Below are positions 24,610 to 33,399 of a stretch of DNA of 64,000 nucleotides, in pieces. Made by a program: the position numbers and the translations under genes. A model generated the notes under the pieces. The model searched no databases. It worked only from the letters and a program-made list of their open reading frames with translations, and was not told the DNA's origin. The stretch covers positions 434,001 through 498,000 of the forward strand of contig NC_016609.1 in the NCBI RefSeq assembly GCF_000246855.1, given 5' to 3'. The first letter of the stretch is position 1; every line of letters starts with the position of its first letter. This DNA is from Niastella koreensis GR20-10. GTDB lineage: Bacteria; Bacteroidota; Bacteroidia; Chitinophagales; Chitinophagaceae.

Positions 24610-24999
24610 GTGAAAAAGGCCGTAGCCATATTTTTTATGTGTATTTATATGCTGTCATTCTCAGAAATGCACCAGTTTCTGCGAATTCCGGTATTGATAC
24701 AACATTTTGTTGAGCACCGGCAACAGGACCCTGCCATTTCACTGCTGGCTTTTTTAAACGAACATTACATTCATCAATATGTAAAAGACGCTGATTATCA
24801 ACGCGACAACCAATTGCCGTTCCGGCATGCCGACTGTTGCGCCGTTACTACTGCGCTTAGTTGTGAGTGCCCGGCCAATACAAGTATTGAATTGCCGGTA
24901 CGTACTACAGAAATAAAGAATGAGTTTATTCTGCACAATGAAGAAAGCCACTCCCTGCTTTCCATAGCAGACATCTTTCAGCCTCCCCGTTGCGCTTAA
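24610..24999 (+). CDS. Small secreted Cys/His-containing protein of a metal-efflux operon
   Basis: 129 residues from GTG at 24610, which gives a good signal peptide (MKKAVAIFFMCIYMLSFS). The mature part has FLRIPVLIQHFVEHRQQD, then HYIHQYVKDADYQRDNQLPF, a cysteine pair in HADCCAV, a further C-E-C in SCECP, and ends DIFQPPRCA. Proteins of this pattern occur next to RND metal pumps in Bacteroidetes, but I know no established function. The His and Cys residues could bind metal. It lies 152 bases upstream of the pump gene. Confidence 0.7.
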   Translation: MKKAVAIFFMCIYMLSFSEMHQFLRIPVLIQHFVEHRQQDPAISLLAFLNEHYIHQYVKDADYQRDNQLPFRHADCCAVTTALSCECPANTSIELPVRTTEIKNEFILHNEESHSLLSIADIFQPPRCA

Positions 25000-25150
25000 T
25001 TCCATAGCAATTTTATTAATGTTGGTTTAATAGTTTGACGATAGCGTGAATCACGCTGTGATCTTATTGCGTGATGCACTGGCGTTCTGCTGGCATTTTG
25101 ATCGCTGGCCGAACCGGGTGCGTTTCACGTTTCACGATAAAAAGTATTTA

Positions 25151-28100
25151 ATGATTCAGGCAATTATTCGCTTTTCTATAAAGAATAAGCTGGTAATCGG
25201 TTTATTTGTTTTGGCCCTTTTAGTTTGGGGCAGCTATGCGGTTACTCAGTTGCCCATAGACGCAGTTCCTGACATTACCGATAACCAGGTTCAGGTGATC
25301 ACTACCTCGCCATCACTGGGGGCGCCCGATGTTGAGCGGTTGATCACTTTTCCGATAGAGCAGGTTAACAGCACTGTTCCAGGTCTTAAGGAGATCAGGA
25401 GTATCTCCCGTTTTGGTCTGTCGGTGGTAACTATTGTTTTTAATGATAACGTGGATGTATACTGGGCCCGGCAACAGATTGCCGAACGGATGCAACAGGT
25501 CCAAAGCCAGATCCCGGCCCAACTGGGCAAGCCCGAACTGGCGCCTGTAACTACCGGACTTGGCGAAATTTACCAATATGTGGTAAGAGCCAAAAAAGGC
25601 TATGAAGAAAAGTATGACGCCATGGAGTTACGTACCATCCAGGATTGGATCATTCGTCGTCAGATGTTAGGTACCCCTGGTGTAGCTGAGGTGAGTAGTT
25701 TTGGCGGCAGGCTGAAACAATACGAAATAGCGGTGAATACAGCCCGGTTGAAATCACACAACCTGACTGTGGATGACATCTTCACTGCCCTGGAAAAAAA
25801 CAACCAGAATACGGGCGGCGCCTATATTGAAAAGGGCCCCACTGTATTATTTATCCGCAGCGAGGGATTGATAACAAACGACCAGGATATTGGCAATATA
25901 GTAGTTAAAACAATGGACGAGGGCATACCGGTATTAATGCGGGATGTGGCCTCCATAAATTCAGGAAGCGCCACGCGGTATGGAGCAATGACCTATAACG
26001 ACAAAGGTGAAGTTGCGGGGGCTATTGTGATGATGCTGAAAGGCGAAAACTCATCGGCAGTAATAAAGCGGGTAAAAGAAAAAGTAGCACAGATCCAGCA
26101 AACGTTGCCAGAAGGTGTGGTGATAGAACCCTTTTTAGACCGTACTAAAATGGTGAACCATGCTATAGGTACGGTTCAAAAGAATTTAATAGAAGGCGCC
26201 CTGATCGTAGTGTTTGTGCTGGTGGTGTTCCTGGGGAACCTGCGGGCAGGATTGGTGGTGGCTTCTGTTATTCCTTTATCGATGTTGTTCGCCATTATAT
26301 TGATGAATGTATTTGGGGTGAGTGGCAACCTGATGAGTTTAGGCGCCATCGACTTTGGATTAATAGTAGACGGCGCGGTAATTATTGTAGAAGCGGTGAT
26401 GCACCGGTTAAGCCATTCAAAACATTTCACTTCTTTAGACAGGCTTAGTCAAAACATTATGGATGACGAAGTACATCACAGTGCGTCAAAAATGATGAAC
26501 GCCGCCATCTTTGGCCAGATCATTATCCTGGTGGTTTACCTGCCCATTTATTCCTTACAGGGTATTGAAGGAAAAATGTTCAAACCCATGGCGCAAACAG
26601 TAACGTTTGCTTTACTGGGCGCATTCCTGTTATCATTTACTTATGTGCCCATGGTAACGGCTTTGTTCCTCAGCAAAAAGTTATTGCACAAAAAAACGTT
26701 CAGCGACCGCATGATGGCGTGGTGTGAAAGGGCATACCATAACCTGCTGGAAAGAATGCTTCGTTTTCCTAAACTGATCATCGGTGGAAGTGTAGCCGCT
26801 TTTGTGATCAGCCTGTTCTTATTCTCGCGCCTGGGTGGTGAATTTATTCCCAAGCTGGAGGAGGGTGATTTTGCCGTTGAAACCAGGTTGCTTACGGGAA
26901 GTAATATCAATGCTTCGGTAAAAACTTTAACCCAGGCTGCCCATATATTGAAGAGCCGGTTTCCTGAGGTGCAAAAAGTAGTGGGAAAAAACGGCAGCAG
27001 TGAAATACCTACCGATCCCATGCCTATAGATGCTAGTGACCTGATGGTTATTCTAAAAGATAAAAAGGAATGGACCAGCGCGCACACCTTCGATGAGCTG
27101 GCCGAAAAAATGCAGCGGGCATTACAGGAAATTCCGGATGCCACATTTGGTTTTCAATACCCCGTTCAAATGCGGTTCAACGAACTGATCAGTGGCGCCC
27201 GGCAGGATGTGGTATGCAAGATTTTTGGTGAAAACCTGGATACCCTGGCGTTGTATGCCAATAAGGTGGGCACCATAATAAGCAGCGTTAAAGGCGCAGC
27301 TGACCTGTATGTAGAAACAGTGACAGGGATGCCGCAAATTCTGGTTACCTATAACAGGGGTGCGATTGCGCATTACGGATTGAATATAGAAGATCTTAAC
27401 CGGGTGTTGAATACCGCATTTGCCGGACAAAGCGCCGGAATGGTATATGAAGGAGAACGGCGTTTTGATTTGGTGGTGCGCCTGGAAAATATGCAACGGC
27501 AGGATGTAACGGATGTACAAAACCTGTTGATACCCACACCAACCGGCGCCCAGATACCGTTGAGCCAGGTGGCTACTGTTGCAATAAAAGATGGGCCCAA
27601 TCAAATACAACGTGAAGATGCCAAAAGAAGGATCATTACCGGGTTCAACGTACGCGGCCGCGATGTGCAGAGTGTGGTTGAAGAACTGAATAGTAAAATA
27701 AAACAACAGCTAAAGCTGCCAAGTGGATACTATGTTGTGTATGGCGGCCAGTTTCAAAATCTGACCGAAGCCCGCAAGCGGTTAGGGGTGGCAGTTCCGG
27801 TAGCCTTATTGCTCATCCTTGTGATGTTGTACTTTGCTTTTGGCAAGCTCAAATATGGACTGCTTATTTTCTCGGCCATTCCTTTATCAGCTATTGGAGG
27901 GATCTTATTATTGTGGATGCGAGGCATGCCCTTCAGTATTTCTGCAGGCATTGGATTTATTGCCCTGTTTGGCGTAGCGGTATTAAATGGTATTGTGCTG
28001 ATTGCGGAATTCATTCGATTAAAACATTCAGGTGTACATGACACAAAACAAATTATTATGCAGGGAACACGCATCAGGCTGCGGCCGGTTTTAATGACCG

Positions 28101-29518
28101 CATCGGTTGCCTCACTGGGCTTTTTACCAATGGCATTGAGCCAGGGAGCTGGTGCTGAAGTACAACGGCCGCTGGCCACCGTTGTTATTGGCGGACTGAT
28201 CACTGCTACATTTTTAACCCTGGTGGTATTACCGGTACTGTATTTGTGGGCGGAAAAACGGAAGCAAGTAAAGCTACCGGCGCCGCAGGTGGTGGGAATG
28301 ATCATCGCGTTGTTGGTATGTAACGCTGCATTTTCACAAACCGGCGAACGGCCGGTGTTGCTGGAACAAATGCTGCAGCAGGCCACCACCAATAATCTAT
28401 CGTTAAAGGTCACCCGGTCGGGCGTTGGCTACTGGAAACAGTTACAAACCGCTACTGCCGAACTGCCACGCACCCAGGTGGGCGGGGAATATGGCGGCAT
28501 CAACAGTTTAAATAACGATACCCGGTTTTATATTAACCAGTCGTTTGAGTTACCGGTGGTATACCGGCGGCAAAAAGAATTGTATGGGGCGCAGGAGCAG
28601 GTAGCCAGTACGCAGGTGACGTTGCAACAACAGGAACTGCAAAAAGCAGTGAAAACGGTGTTTTATAATATGGTTGACCTGCTGGAACGGCAAAAACTGT
28701 TGATGCGGCTCGATAGTATCTACAGCCGGTTCCTGGACGCTGCTACCCTGCGGTTAAAGACCGGTGAAAGCACCATGCTGGAGAAAAGCAATGCCGAAAC
28801 CCAGATGCAGCAATTGAAACTGCAACAGGAACAGGTAAAAGCCGATCTGCGCATGGAACAACAGCAACTGCAATGGCTGCTCAATACAAAAGACTGGCTA
28901 TTGCCGGAGTACCATGTGTTGAAAAAAGAACATCCACAGATAATGGATACGCAGGCTGTGGTAAGCCACCCTGCGGTTCAATTACAACAACAACAGGTAA
29001 AGGTGAATGCCGCGCAAACCAATATAGAGAAGGCAAGGTTGAACCCCGGGTTCACGGTAGGGTACAGCAACCAGTCCATCATTGGTTACCAAACAAAGGA
29101 TGGCGTTACCCAGCAATACTATGGCGGTGGAGACCGATTTAATATTTACCAGTTGAGCGTAGCACTACCCATTTTTAATAAAGCAGTGAAGGCGCGGATA
29201 AAAGCCGGACAGTTGCAGGAGGCAACAACCCGCATGGAAGTAGATGCCACCAGTCAGTACTTCACCAATCAATGGCAGCAGTTGAATGAAGCGTATAAAA
29301 AATATGGTGAACAGGTACAGTATTACGAAACAGGCGGCTTACAACAGGCGGCGCTGATAACCCGTAATGCCCGCCTGGGTTTTGAAAAAGGCGATGTAAG
29401 TTATGTGGAATGGACCCTGCAAATGAACAATGCTGTTAATATAGAGTTGGGGTACCTGCAGGCGATCCACGCGCTGAACAACACGATAATTGAATTGGAA
29501 TATTTAACCGGAAAATGA
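25151..29518 (+). CDS. Heavy-metal RND efflux pump CusA/CzcA fused to TolC/CzcC-like outer-membrane factor
   Basis: About 1455 residues from the ATG at 25151; the frame can be read from GTG at 25046, but those 35 residues do not look like the family. Residues 1-1040 are a complete HME-type RND transporter: PIDAVPDITDNQVQVIT after TM1, then the proton-relay and family signature GAIDFGLIVDGAVIIVE with Asp401, Asp407 and Glu414 matching CzcA. Twelve membrane segments are expected. After EKRKQVKLPAPQVVG comes Met1050 and a signal-peptide-like helix (MIIALLVCNAAFSQ), then a roughly 400-residue TolC-like coiled-coil domain (QQATTNNLSLKV, LPIFNKAVKARIKAG). Exports divalent or monovalent metal ions; the metal is not deducible. 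The adaptor gene follows after 7 bases. Confidence 0.93.
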   Translation: MIQAIIRFSIKNKLVIGLFVLALLVWGSYAVTQLPIDAVPDITDNQVQVITTSPSLGAPDVERLITFPIEQVNSTVPGLKEIRSISRFGLSVVTIVFNDNVDVYWARQQIAERMQQVQSQIPAQLGKPELAPVTTGLGEIYQYVVRAKKGYEEKYDAMELRTIQDWIIRRQMLGTPGVAEVSSFGGRLKQYEIAVNTARLKSHNLTVDDIFTALEKNNQNTGGAYIEKGPTVLFIRSEGLITNDQDIGNIVVKTMDEGIPVLMRDVASINSGSATRYGAMTYNDKGEVAGAIVMMLKGENSSAVIKRVKEKVAQIQQTLPEGVVIEPFLDRTKMVNHAIGTVQKNLIEGALIVVFVLVVFLGNLRAGLVVASVIPLSMLFAIILMNVFGVSGNLMSLGAIDFGLIVDGAVIIVEAVMHRLSHSKHFTSLDRLSQNIMDDEVHHSASKMMNAAIFGQIIILVVYLPIYSLQGIEGKMFKPMAQTVTFALLGAFLLSFTYVPMVTALFLSKKLLHKKTFSDRMMAWCERAYHNLLERMLRFPKLIIGGSVAAFVISLFLFSRLGGEFIPKLEEGDFAVETRLLTGSNINASVKTLTQAAHILKSRFPEVQKVVGKNGSSEIPTDPMPIDASDLMVILKDKKEWTSAHTFDELAEKMQRALQEIPDATFGFQYPVQMRFNELISGARQDVVCKIFGENLDTLALYANKVGTIISSVKGAADLYVETVTGMPQILVTYNRGAIAHYGLNIEDLNRVLNTAFAGQSAGMVYEGERRFDLVVRLENMQRQDVTDVQNLLIPTPTGAQIPLSQVATVAIKDGPNQIQREDAKRRIITGFNVRGRDVQSVVEELNSKIKQQLKLPSGYYVVYGGQFQNLTEARKRLGVAVPVALLLILVMLYFAFGKLKYGLLIFSAIPLSAIGGILLLWMRGMPFSISAGIGFIALFGVAVLNGIVLIAEFIRLKHSGVHDTKQIIMQGTRIRLRPVLMTASVASLGFLPMALSQGAGAEVQRPLATVVIGGLITATFLTLVVLPVLYLWAEKRKQVKLPAPQVVGMIIALLVCNAAFSQTGERPVLLEQMLQQATTNNLSLKVTRSGVGYWKQLQTATAELPRTQVGGEYGGINSLNNDTRFYINQSFELPVVYRRQKELYGAQEQVASTQVTLQQQELQKAVKTVFYNMVDLLERQKLLMRLDSIYSRFLDAATLRLKTGESTMLEKSNAETQMQQLKLQQEQVKADLRMEQQQLQWLLNTKDWLLPEYHVLKKEHPQIMDTQAVVSHPAVQLQQQQVKVNAAQTNIEKARLNPGFTVGYSNQSIIGYQTKDGVTQQYYGGGDRFNIYQLSVALPIFNKAVKARIKAGQLQEATTRMEVDATSQYFTNQWQQLNEAYKKYGEQVQYYETGGLQQAALITRNARLGFEKGDVSYVEWTLQMNNAVNIELGYLQAIHALNNTIIELEYLTGK

Positions 29519-29525
29519 TCACTAC

Positions 29526-30656
29526 ATGAAGAACCTGTTTTTATATATAGCTGTATTATTGTGCGTCTCCTGTTCATCGGCCGAAAAGCCGGAGGAAACC
29601 AAAAAAGAAGTGGATGCCAACACGGTGGCCTTAACAGATGTGCAGATAAAAAATGCCGGCATTGAAACTGGTGCTGTGCAATCACAGAACCTGAACGATG
29701 TATTAAAGGTAAATGGGCTGGTGGATGTACCGCCGCAGAATATTGTATCGGTAAGTTTTCCCATGGGCGGTTATCTTAAAAATACCACGCTATTGCCAGG
29801 TATGCATGTGAATAAAGGGGAGGTAATTGGGGTGATTGAAGATCAGGGACTGGTGCAATTACAACAGGATTACCTGATGGCGCAGGCCCGGTTACAATTT
29901 TTACAACAGGAGTACGACCGGCAAAAAGAACTGAGTGACCAACAGGTAAGCGCCGCCAAAACCTTTCAACAGGTGCAGGCCGATTTCACTGCTCAGAAAG
30001 TACTGGTAAAAGCATTGGGGGAGAAGCTGCGGCTGGTGAATCTCAATCCCGGTTCGTTAAATGAAAACAATATTTCCCGCAGCGTTCCTATCTATTCACC
30101 CATCAATGGTTTTGTATCGAAGGTGAATGTAAATATTGGCAAGTTTGTAAACGCTACAGATGTGTTGTTTGAACTGATCAATCCCGATGATATCCATGCG
30201 GGTCTCACGGTTTTTGAAAAGGATATGCCTAAGATAAAAGTAGGCCAGCTGGTGAAGGTATCGTTTGTAGATGAACCAGGTAAGGAATATGATTGTGAAG
30301 TGATACTGGTTACCCGGAATGTTGACATTAACCGCAGCGGCATGATTCATTGTCATTTTAAAACCAGGCCAGGCAACCTGTTACCAGGCATGTTCCTGAA
30401 TGCATCCATTCATTTGGAAAACGTTCCTTCGCTTACGGTTCCTGAAGATGCTGTTGTGCGGTATGGCAATCAGCAATACATCGTTCAGAGCACCGGTAAA
30501 AACAATTTTCAACTGGTAAATGTAGAAACGGGTATCCGGGAAAAAGACCGGGTTGCCGTTATTGCAAAGAATATCGATATAACGAATATGCAGGTGGTTA
30601 CGAAAAATGCCTATGCGGTGTTGGGAAAGATGAAGAATGCAAAGGAGGAGGAATAG
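29526..30656 (+). CDS. Periplasmic adaptor (membrane fusion) lipoprotein CusB/CzcB-like
   Basis: 376 residues. Signal peptide with lipobox (LLCVSCSS, lipidated Cys about residue 16). Order of domains: N-terminal beta-barrel/lipoyl half (VSFPMGGYLKNTTLLPGMHV), coiled-coil hairpin (about 115-170, LQQDYLMAQARLQFLQQEY), second lipoyl half (SPINGFVSKVNVNIGKFV) and beta-barrel/MP domains (LTVFEKDMPKIKVGQLVKV). It bridges the RND pump and the outer-membrane factor. Directly follows the pump gene. The mature protein lacks the His/Met-rich N-terminal metal site of E. coli CusB. Confidence 0.92.
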   Translation: MKNLFLYIAVLLCVSCSSAEKPEETKKEVDANTVALTDVQIKNAGIETGAVQSQNLNDVLKVNGLVDVPPQNIVSVSFPMGGYLKNTTLLPGMHVNKGEVIGVIEDQGLVQLQQDYLMAQARLQFLQQEYDRQKELSDQQVSAAKTFQQVQADFTAQKVLVKALGEKLRLVNLNPGSLNENNISRSVPIYSPINGFVSKVNVNIGKFVNATDVLFELINPDDIHAGLTVFEKDMPKIKVGQLVKVSFVDEPGKEYDCEVILVTRNVDINRSGMIHCHFKTRPGNLLPGMFLNASIHLENVPSLTVPEDAVVRYGNQQYIVQSTGKNNFQLVNVETGIREKDRVAVIAKNIDITNMQVVTKNAYAVLGKMKNAKEEE

Positions 30657-30659
30657 TTA

Positions 30660-30785
30660 TTTAGTTCCAGGTTCAGAGTTCCAAGTTCCGAGTTCCAAGT
30701 TCCAAGTTCCAAGTTCCGAGTTCCAAGTTCAGAGTTCCAAGTTCAGAGTTCCAAGTTCAAAAAACTCTGAACCTGGAACTCTGAA
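30660..30785. terminator. GTTCCAA/GTTCAGA repeat array closed by 17-bp inverted ends
   Basis: Between convergent genes. About 14 tandem 7-base words (AGTTCCA, AGTTCAG, AGTTCCG) fill 30671-30758. The outermost word pair at 30664-30680 is the perfect 17-bp reverse complement of 30763-30779, so the whole array can close into a long hairpin, with A5 between the array and the second arm. A likely bidirectional terminator or transcript-end structure. Confidence 0.7.
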
Positions 30786-30788
30786 CTT

Positions 30789-31106
30789 CTAAACTTTGTA
30801 ATCTTCTCTTACAGGAGAGAAAGCATCTAACACCTTAACAAATGTTCGTGCTATAGCACTGTGTGGTACATTACCGGGTATAACATGAACCATACCAGGT
30901 GTCAGGAGCATTTTTTCACCCCCGATCACCATTTCCAGTTCGCCTTCCAGCAGGTAGGTGATCTGTTCGTGCGGATGGCTGTGTTCGGGTAACCGGGCGC
31001 CCGGTTGAATGTCTACAAAACTCAGCGTCATGGTTTCACCATGTACAAACCGGCCAAATATTCCAGGTACAATCTCTTTGCCTTTAACGTCGTTGAGGTG
31101 TTGCAT
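30789..31106 (-). CDS. Small cupin-domain protein
   Basis: 105 residues forming a single cupin barrel. Motif 1 is PGARLPEHSHPHEQITYLLEGELEM (His, His and Glu metal ligands plus an extra His); motif 2 is PGMVHVIPGNVPHSA. Such small cupins are metal-dependent isomerases, dioxygenases or sugar/amide-binding proteins. It starts 10 bases after the stop of the ATP-grasp-like gene, so it is the last gene of that two-gene operon. Product unknown. Confidence 0.85.
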   Translation of the reverse strand: MQHLNDVKGKEIVPGIFGRFVHGETMTLSFVDIQPGARLPEHSHPHEQITYLLEGELEMVIGGEKMLLTPGMVHVIPGNVPHSAIARTFVKVLDAFSPVREDYKV

Positions 31107-31116
31107 AGTTATTTAT

Positions 31117-32310
31117 TTACCGTTCAATAAAGCAGGTGCTGCCACCTACCCATTGTTTGTTCTTATTAAAGTTCACGCCTATCATTTTGCCTTTGCTTAA
31201 ACGCGCCAGGTTTATAACGGGTTGGGGGCGGTCCCAGTCCTTTTTCCAAACGTACATGATCCTGATCTCGGCTTTAGCCGGTTCATCGGGCGTTTTAATA
31301 ATGGCAGCGTATTCCACTTTTCGTTGTAAGATCCAGTTGTGCGGATCGGTTATCTTGTCAATGTCTTCCCGGGTTACATCAATCAATACGCCCTGTCCTG
31401 CAAAGGAGAACAATGGTTTCAGTACATAATTCTCCAGGTCAGGTGGCAATTGTTTTATTTCGTTCAAAAAGTAAGTGACGGGCACATACGGGTGGTGGAG
31501 AAAAGGCAGGGTGTATTTGCTGATGCGGTAAAACCAGTTGGGATGCGGCACCCATTGTACATCCAGGTTCTGGGTAATATCGCAATACCTGCCTAAAGCC
31601 TCTTTCTTTGCCAGCAGTTCATCGAAGATAACGCGGTTGTAGATCCGCTTTACGGCTGTTTTTTTCCCGTCGCGCAGATAAAACAGGTCTTTTCCTTCCT
31701 GGATCAGGTCGGTAATACAAACGGGTTGAACGCCGGTATATTCCTGGGTTAAATAAAAGTCGATGCGGGTCTTTTGTTGGTGCGGTTTTATTTCCAGCAG
31801 AATGGTATTCTCTACCGGAACATCATCCACGATCACTTCTTTCAGTAACTGCAGGTAAGTTTCACGGGTATGTCCGTTCAGGTATTGACTATAATTATCC
31901 GGAACAGGAAAGTATTGTCTGAACAGATCTGGGTAATATACCTGAAAACCAAACAGGGTAGGAAAGCCCTGCATTTCTATTAAGCGGGGTTCGGGTTGTT
32001 TATCTTCATTCCAGCAAATGCCAAAATCAAAACAAAGCATGTCGCAGCGATCGCTTTCGTTGGGAACATACTCGTTCGGAGGAATGGCGGCATCGGTCAT
32101 TTTTTTGAATTGGGGATCGGTGATCACATCGATGATGTGCTCACAGGCATCGATCATTTTTGCGGCAAATTCCTTATCAACAAATACCGGGGTTTCTGAG
32201 AGCCTGAATTCGATGGCGCCGGGATATTTACTCTGCAGGCCTTTTAAGAAGGCTTCGTATTGTTGTTCGGTGAATGACTCATTAAACACTTTTCGTACTC
32301 CGGGAACCAT
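31117..32310 (-). CDS. ATP-grasp-like (glutathionylspermidine-synthase type) ligase, unknown substrate
   Basis: 397 residues; I do not recognise a named family member. The C-terminal half has features of an ATP-grasp: NYVLKPLFSFAGQGVLI (Lys and glycine-loop), WILQRKVEYA (hinge), AEIRIMYVW and a closing MIGVNFNKNKQWVGG (possible Asn metal ligand). The N-terminal half has DMLCFDFGICWN and EPRLIEMQGFPTLFG, resembling the central part of circularly permuted ATP-grasp proteins such as glutathionylspermidine synthase. Cytoplasmic, with no signal peptide. Precedes the cupin gene and stands among other amide ligases. The ligase call is inference from motif shape. Confidence 0.6.
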   Translation of the reverse strand: MVPGVRKVFNESFTEQQYEAFLKGLQSKYPGAIEFRLSETPVFVDKEFAAKMIDACEHIIDVITDPQFKKMTDAAIPPNEYVPNESDRCDMLCFDFGICWNEDKQPEPRLIEMQGFPTLFGFQVYYPDLFRQYFPVPDNYSQYLNGHTRETYLQLLKEVIVDDVPVENTILLEIKPHQQKTRIDFYLTQEYTGVQPVCITDLIQEGKDLFYLRDGKKTAVKRIYNRVIFDELLAKKEALGRYCDITQNLDVQWVPHPNWFYRISKYTLPFLHHPYVPVTYFLNEIKQLPPDLENYVLKPLFSFAGQGVLIDVTREDIDKITDPHNWILQRKVEYAAIIKTPDEPAKAEIRIMYVWKKDWDRPQPVINLARLSKGKMIGVNFNKNKQWVGGSTCFIER

Positions 32311-32334
32311 GCTATATTAGGTTTTATCTTACAA

Positions 32335-32486
32335 GGTACGAACTTCCGGATTCTAAGATTAAGTTATTGGGTTAGTAAGTTATTAGGTTATTGAGTTCGT
32401 TAGTTCTTTAGTTCGGGGATGCCGCGGTGAGGTGTATTGGCTTTAAGCTTTTGGCTTTGTGCTTTCGGCTGTATTTTGCTTGCAGC
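32335..32486. repeat. Repeat-filled spacer
   Basis: 32350-32420 carries GTTATTGGGTTAGTAAGTTATTAGG-type words. 32440-32510 carries GCTTTTGGCTTTGTGC and TTGCAGCTTACAGCTTGGGAC words, running into the 3' end of the amidotransferase gene. It separates two minus-strand genes, so any terminator here acts on the amidotransferase transcript. Confidence 0.5.
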
Positions 32487-33323
32487 TTACAGCTTGGGAC
32501 TTGAAGCTGTTTCCTCAATCGCTATATCTAAAAAATTAGGAAGTATATGAGAGTAAGTATATAAAATTTTATCCGGGTCGTTGAGTTGTTCAATCATGGA
32601 TTGCCATTTCTCAAACCCATGATTTTTTATGACCATTTGTTTTTTGTCTTCCCGTTGCAGGTAACGGCTCATCCCGGGAGCATCGGCTTCGGGGTGAAAC
32701 TGGGTGCCCACCATATATTCATTGAATCGTAAACCCATAATAGCCCGTTCCAGCGGCACATGCGGGCGTTCTTTTTCAATGGCAAGAATGGAAGCGCCTA
32801 TGCGCTGTAGTTGTTCCTGGTCGGGTTCCACCACCTGGAAATTGCGGCTGTCAACCGCATAAAACGGGTCCTGCAGGTTGGCAAAAACCGGCTCGTGGGC
32901 GCCGCCGTTTAACATATGAACGGGAAAAACGCCAAAAGCGGTGGATTTGCGTTTAGTAACCCGGGCTACCTTAAAATACCGGACAGCCAGCTGAAAAGAG
33001 TGACAGATAAAGTATACATGTTTTTTAGGGCCCTGGGGCTGCTGGTTGTATTCCACCATCTTGTGGATCCAGTCAAAATACAGGCGTTCCCATTTGGCAT
33101 CGGTTGCCAGCGGCGAACCGGGACCGCCCGAAGAAATGTATACATCGTGATGTAAATCAGGCAACTCGCATTTAAGCCGCACATTGAATTCAGTGACCGC
33201 CAGGGGGATGCTATGCGTTTTACCATATTGCTGCAGAATATCCCTGATGCAGCGCATGCCTTCATTTACCTGGCCCTCATACAGATCGAGCAGGGCCACC
33301 CGTATGGTGTTTGGTTTACTCAT
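32487..33323 (-). CDS. Class I glutamine amidotransferase-like protein
   Basis: 278 residues from the ATG at 33323. The frame extends further upstream, but a perfect TAnnTTTG box lies between, so the shorter start is preferred. The triad is visible: Cys107 in YFICHSFQLAV and His210/Glu212 in VGTQFHPEAD. The nucleophile loop reads ICHSFQ rather than the usual ICLGHQ. The oxyanion strand is YISSGGPGSP. Either it feeds ammonia to a synthetase or, like PuuD, it hydrolyses gamma-glutamyl amides. The C-terminal helical region (FEKWQSMIEQLNDPDKILYT) is an addition. It neighbours several amide ligases. Confidence 0.85.
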   Translation of the reverse strand: MSKPNTIRVALLDLYEGQVNEGMRCIRDILQQYGKTHSIPLAVTEFNVRLKCELPDLHHDVYISSGGPGSPLATDAKWERLYFDWIHKMVEYNQQPQGPKKHVYFICHSFQLAVRYFKVARVTKRKSTAFGVFPVHMLNGGAHEPVFANLQDPFYAVDSRNFQVVEPDQEQLQRIGASILAIEKERPHVPLERAIMGLRFNEYMVGTQFHPEADAPGMSRYLQREDKKQMVIKNHGFEKWQSMIEQLNDPDKILYTYSHILPNFLDIAIEETASSPKL

Positions 33324-33333
33324 AGTAAAGCTG

Positions 33334-33341
33334 CAAACATA
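33334..33341 (-). promoter_or_regulatory. TAnnTTTG (-7) element of the amidotransferase gene
   Basis: TATGTTTG on the minus strand, 10 bases before the ATG at 33323. It decides the start codon of that gene. No -33 TTTG at proper spacing. Confidence 0.5.
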
Positions 33342-33399
33342 ACGCATTTTGTGATTGTCATGTTGCAGCTTATACATTAACAAATTAAAGAGGGAATGG

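Noticed and set aside
25046-25150. Longer N-terminus of the CusA fusion from GTG 25046
   Set aside because: The extra 35 residues are not hydrophobic or family-like, while ATG 25151 gives the standard RND N-terminus.
30660-30785. CRISPR array
   Set aside because: Units are 7 bases, degenerate and contiguous with no unique spacers; no cas genes in the window.
33324-33383. Longer N-terminus of the glutamine amidotransferase
   Set aside because: A full TAnnTTTG promoter box lies between the two possible starts, and the extra residues are unlike the family.
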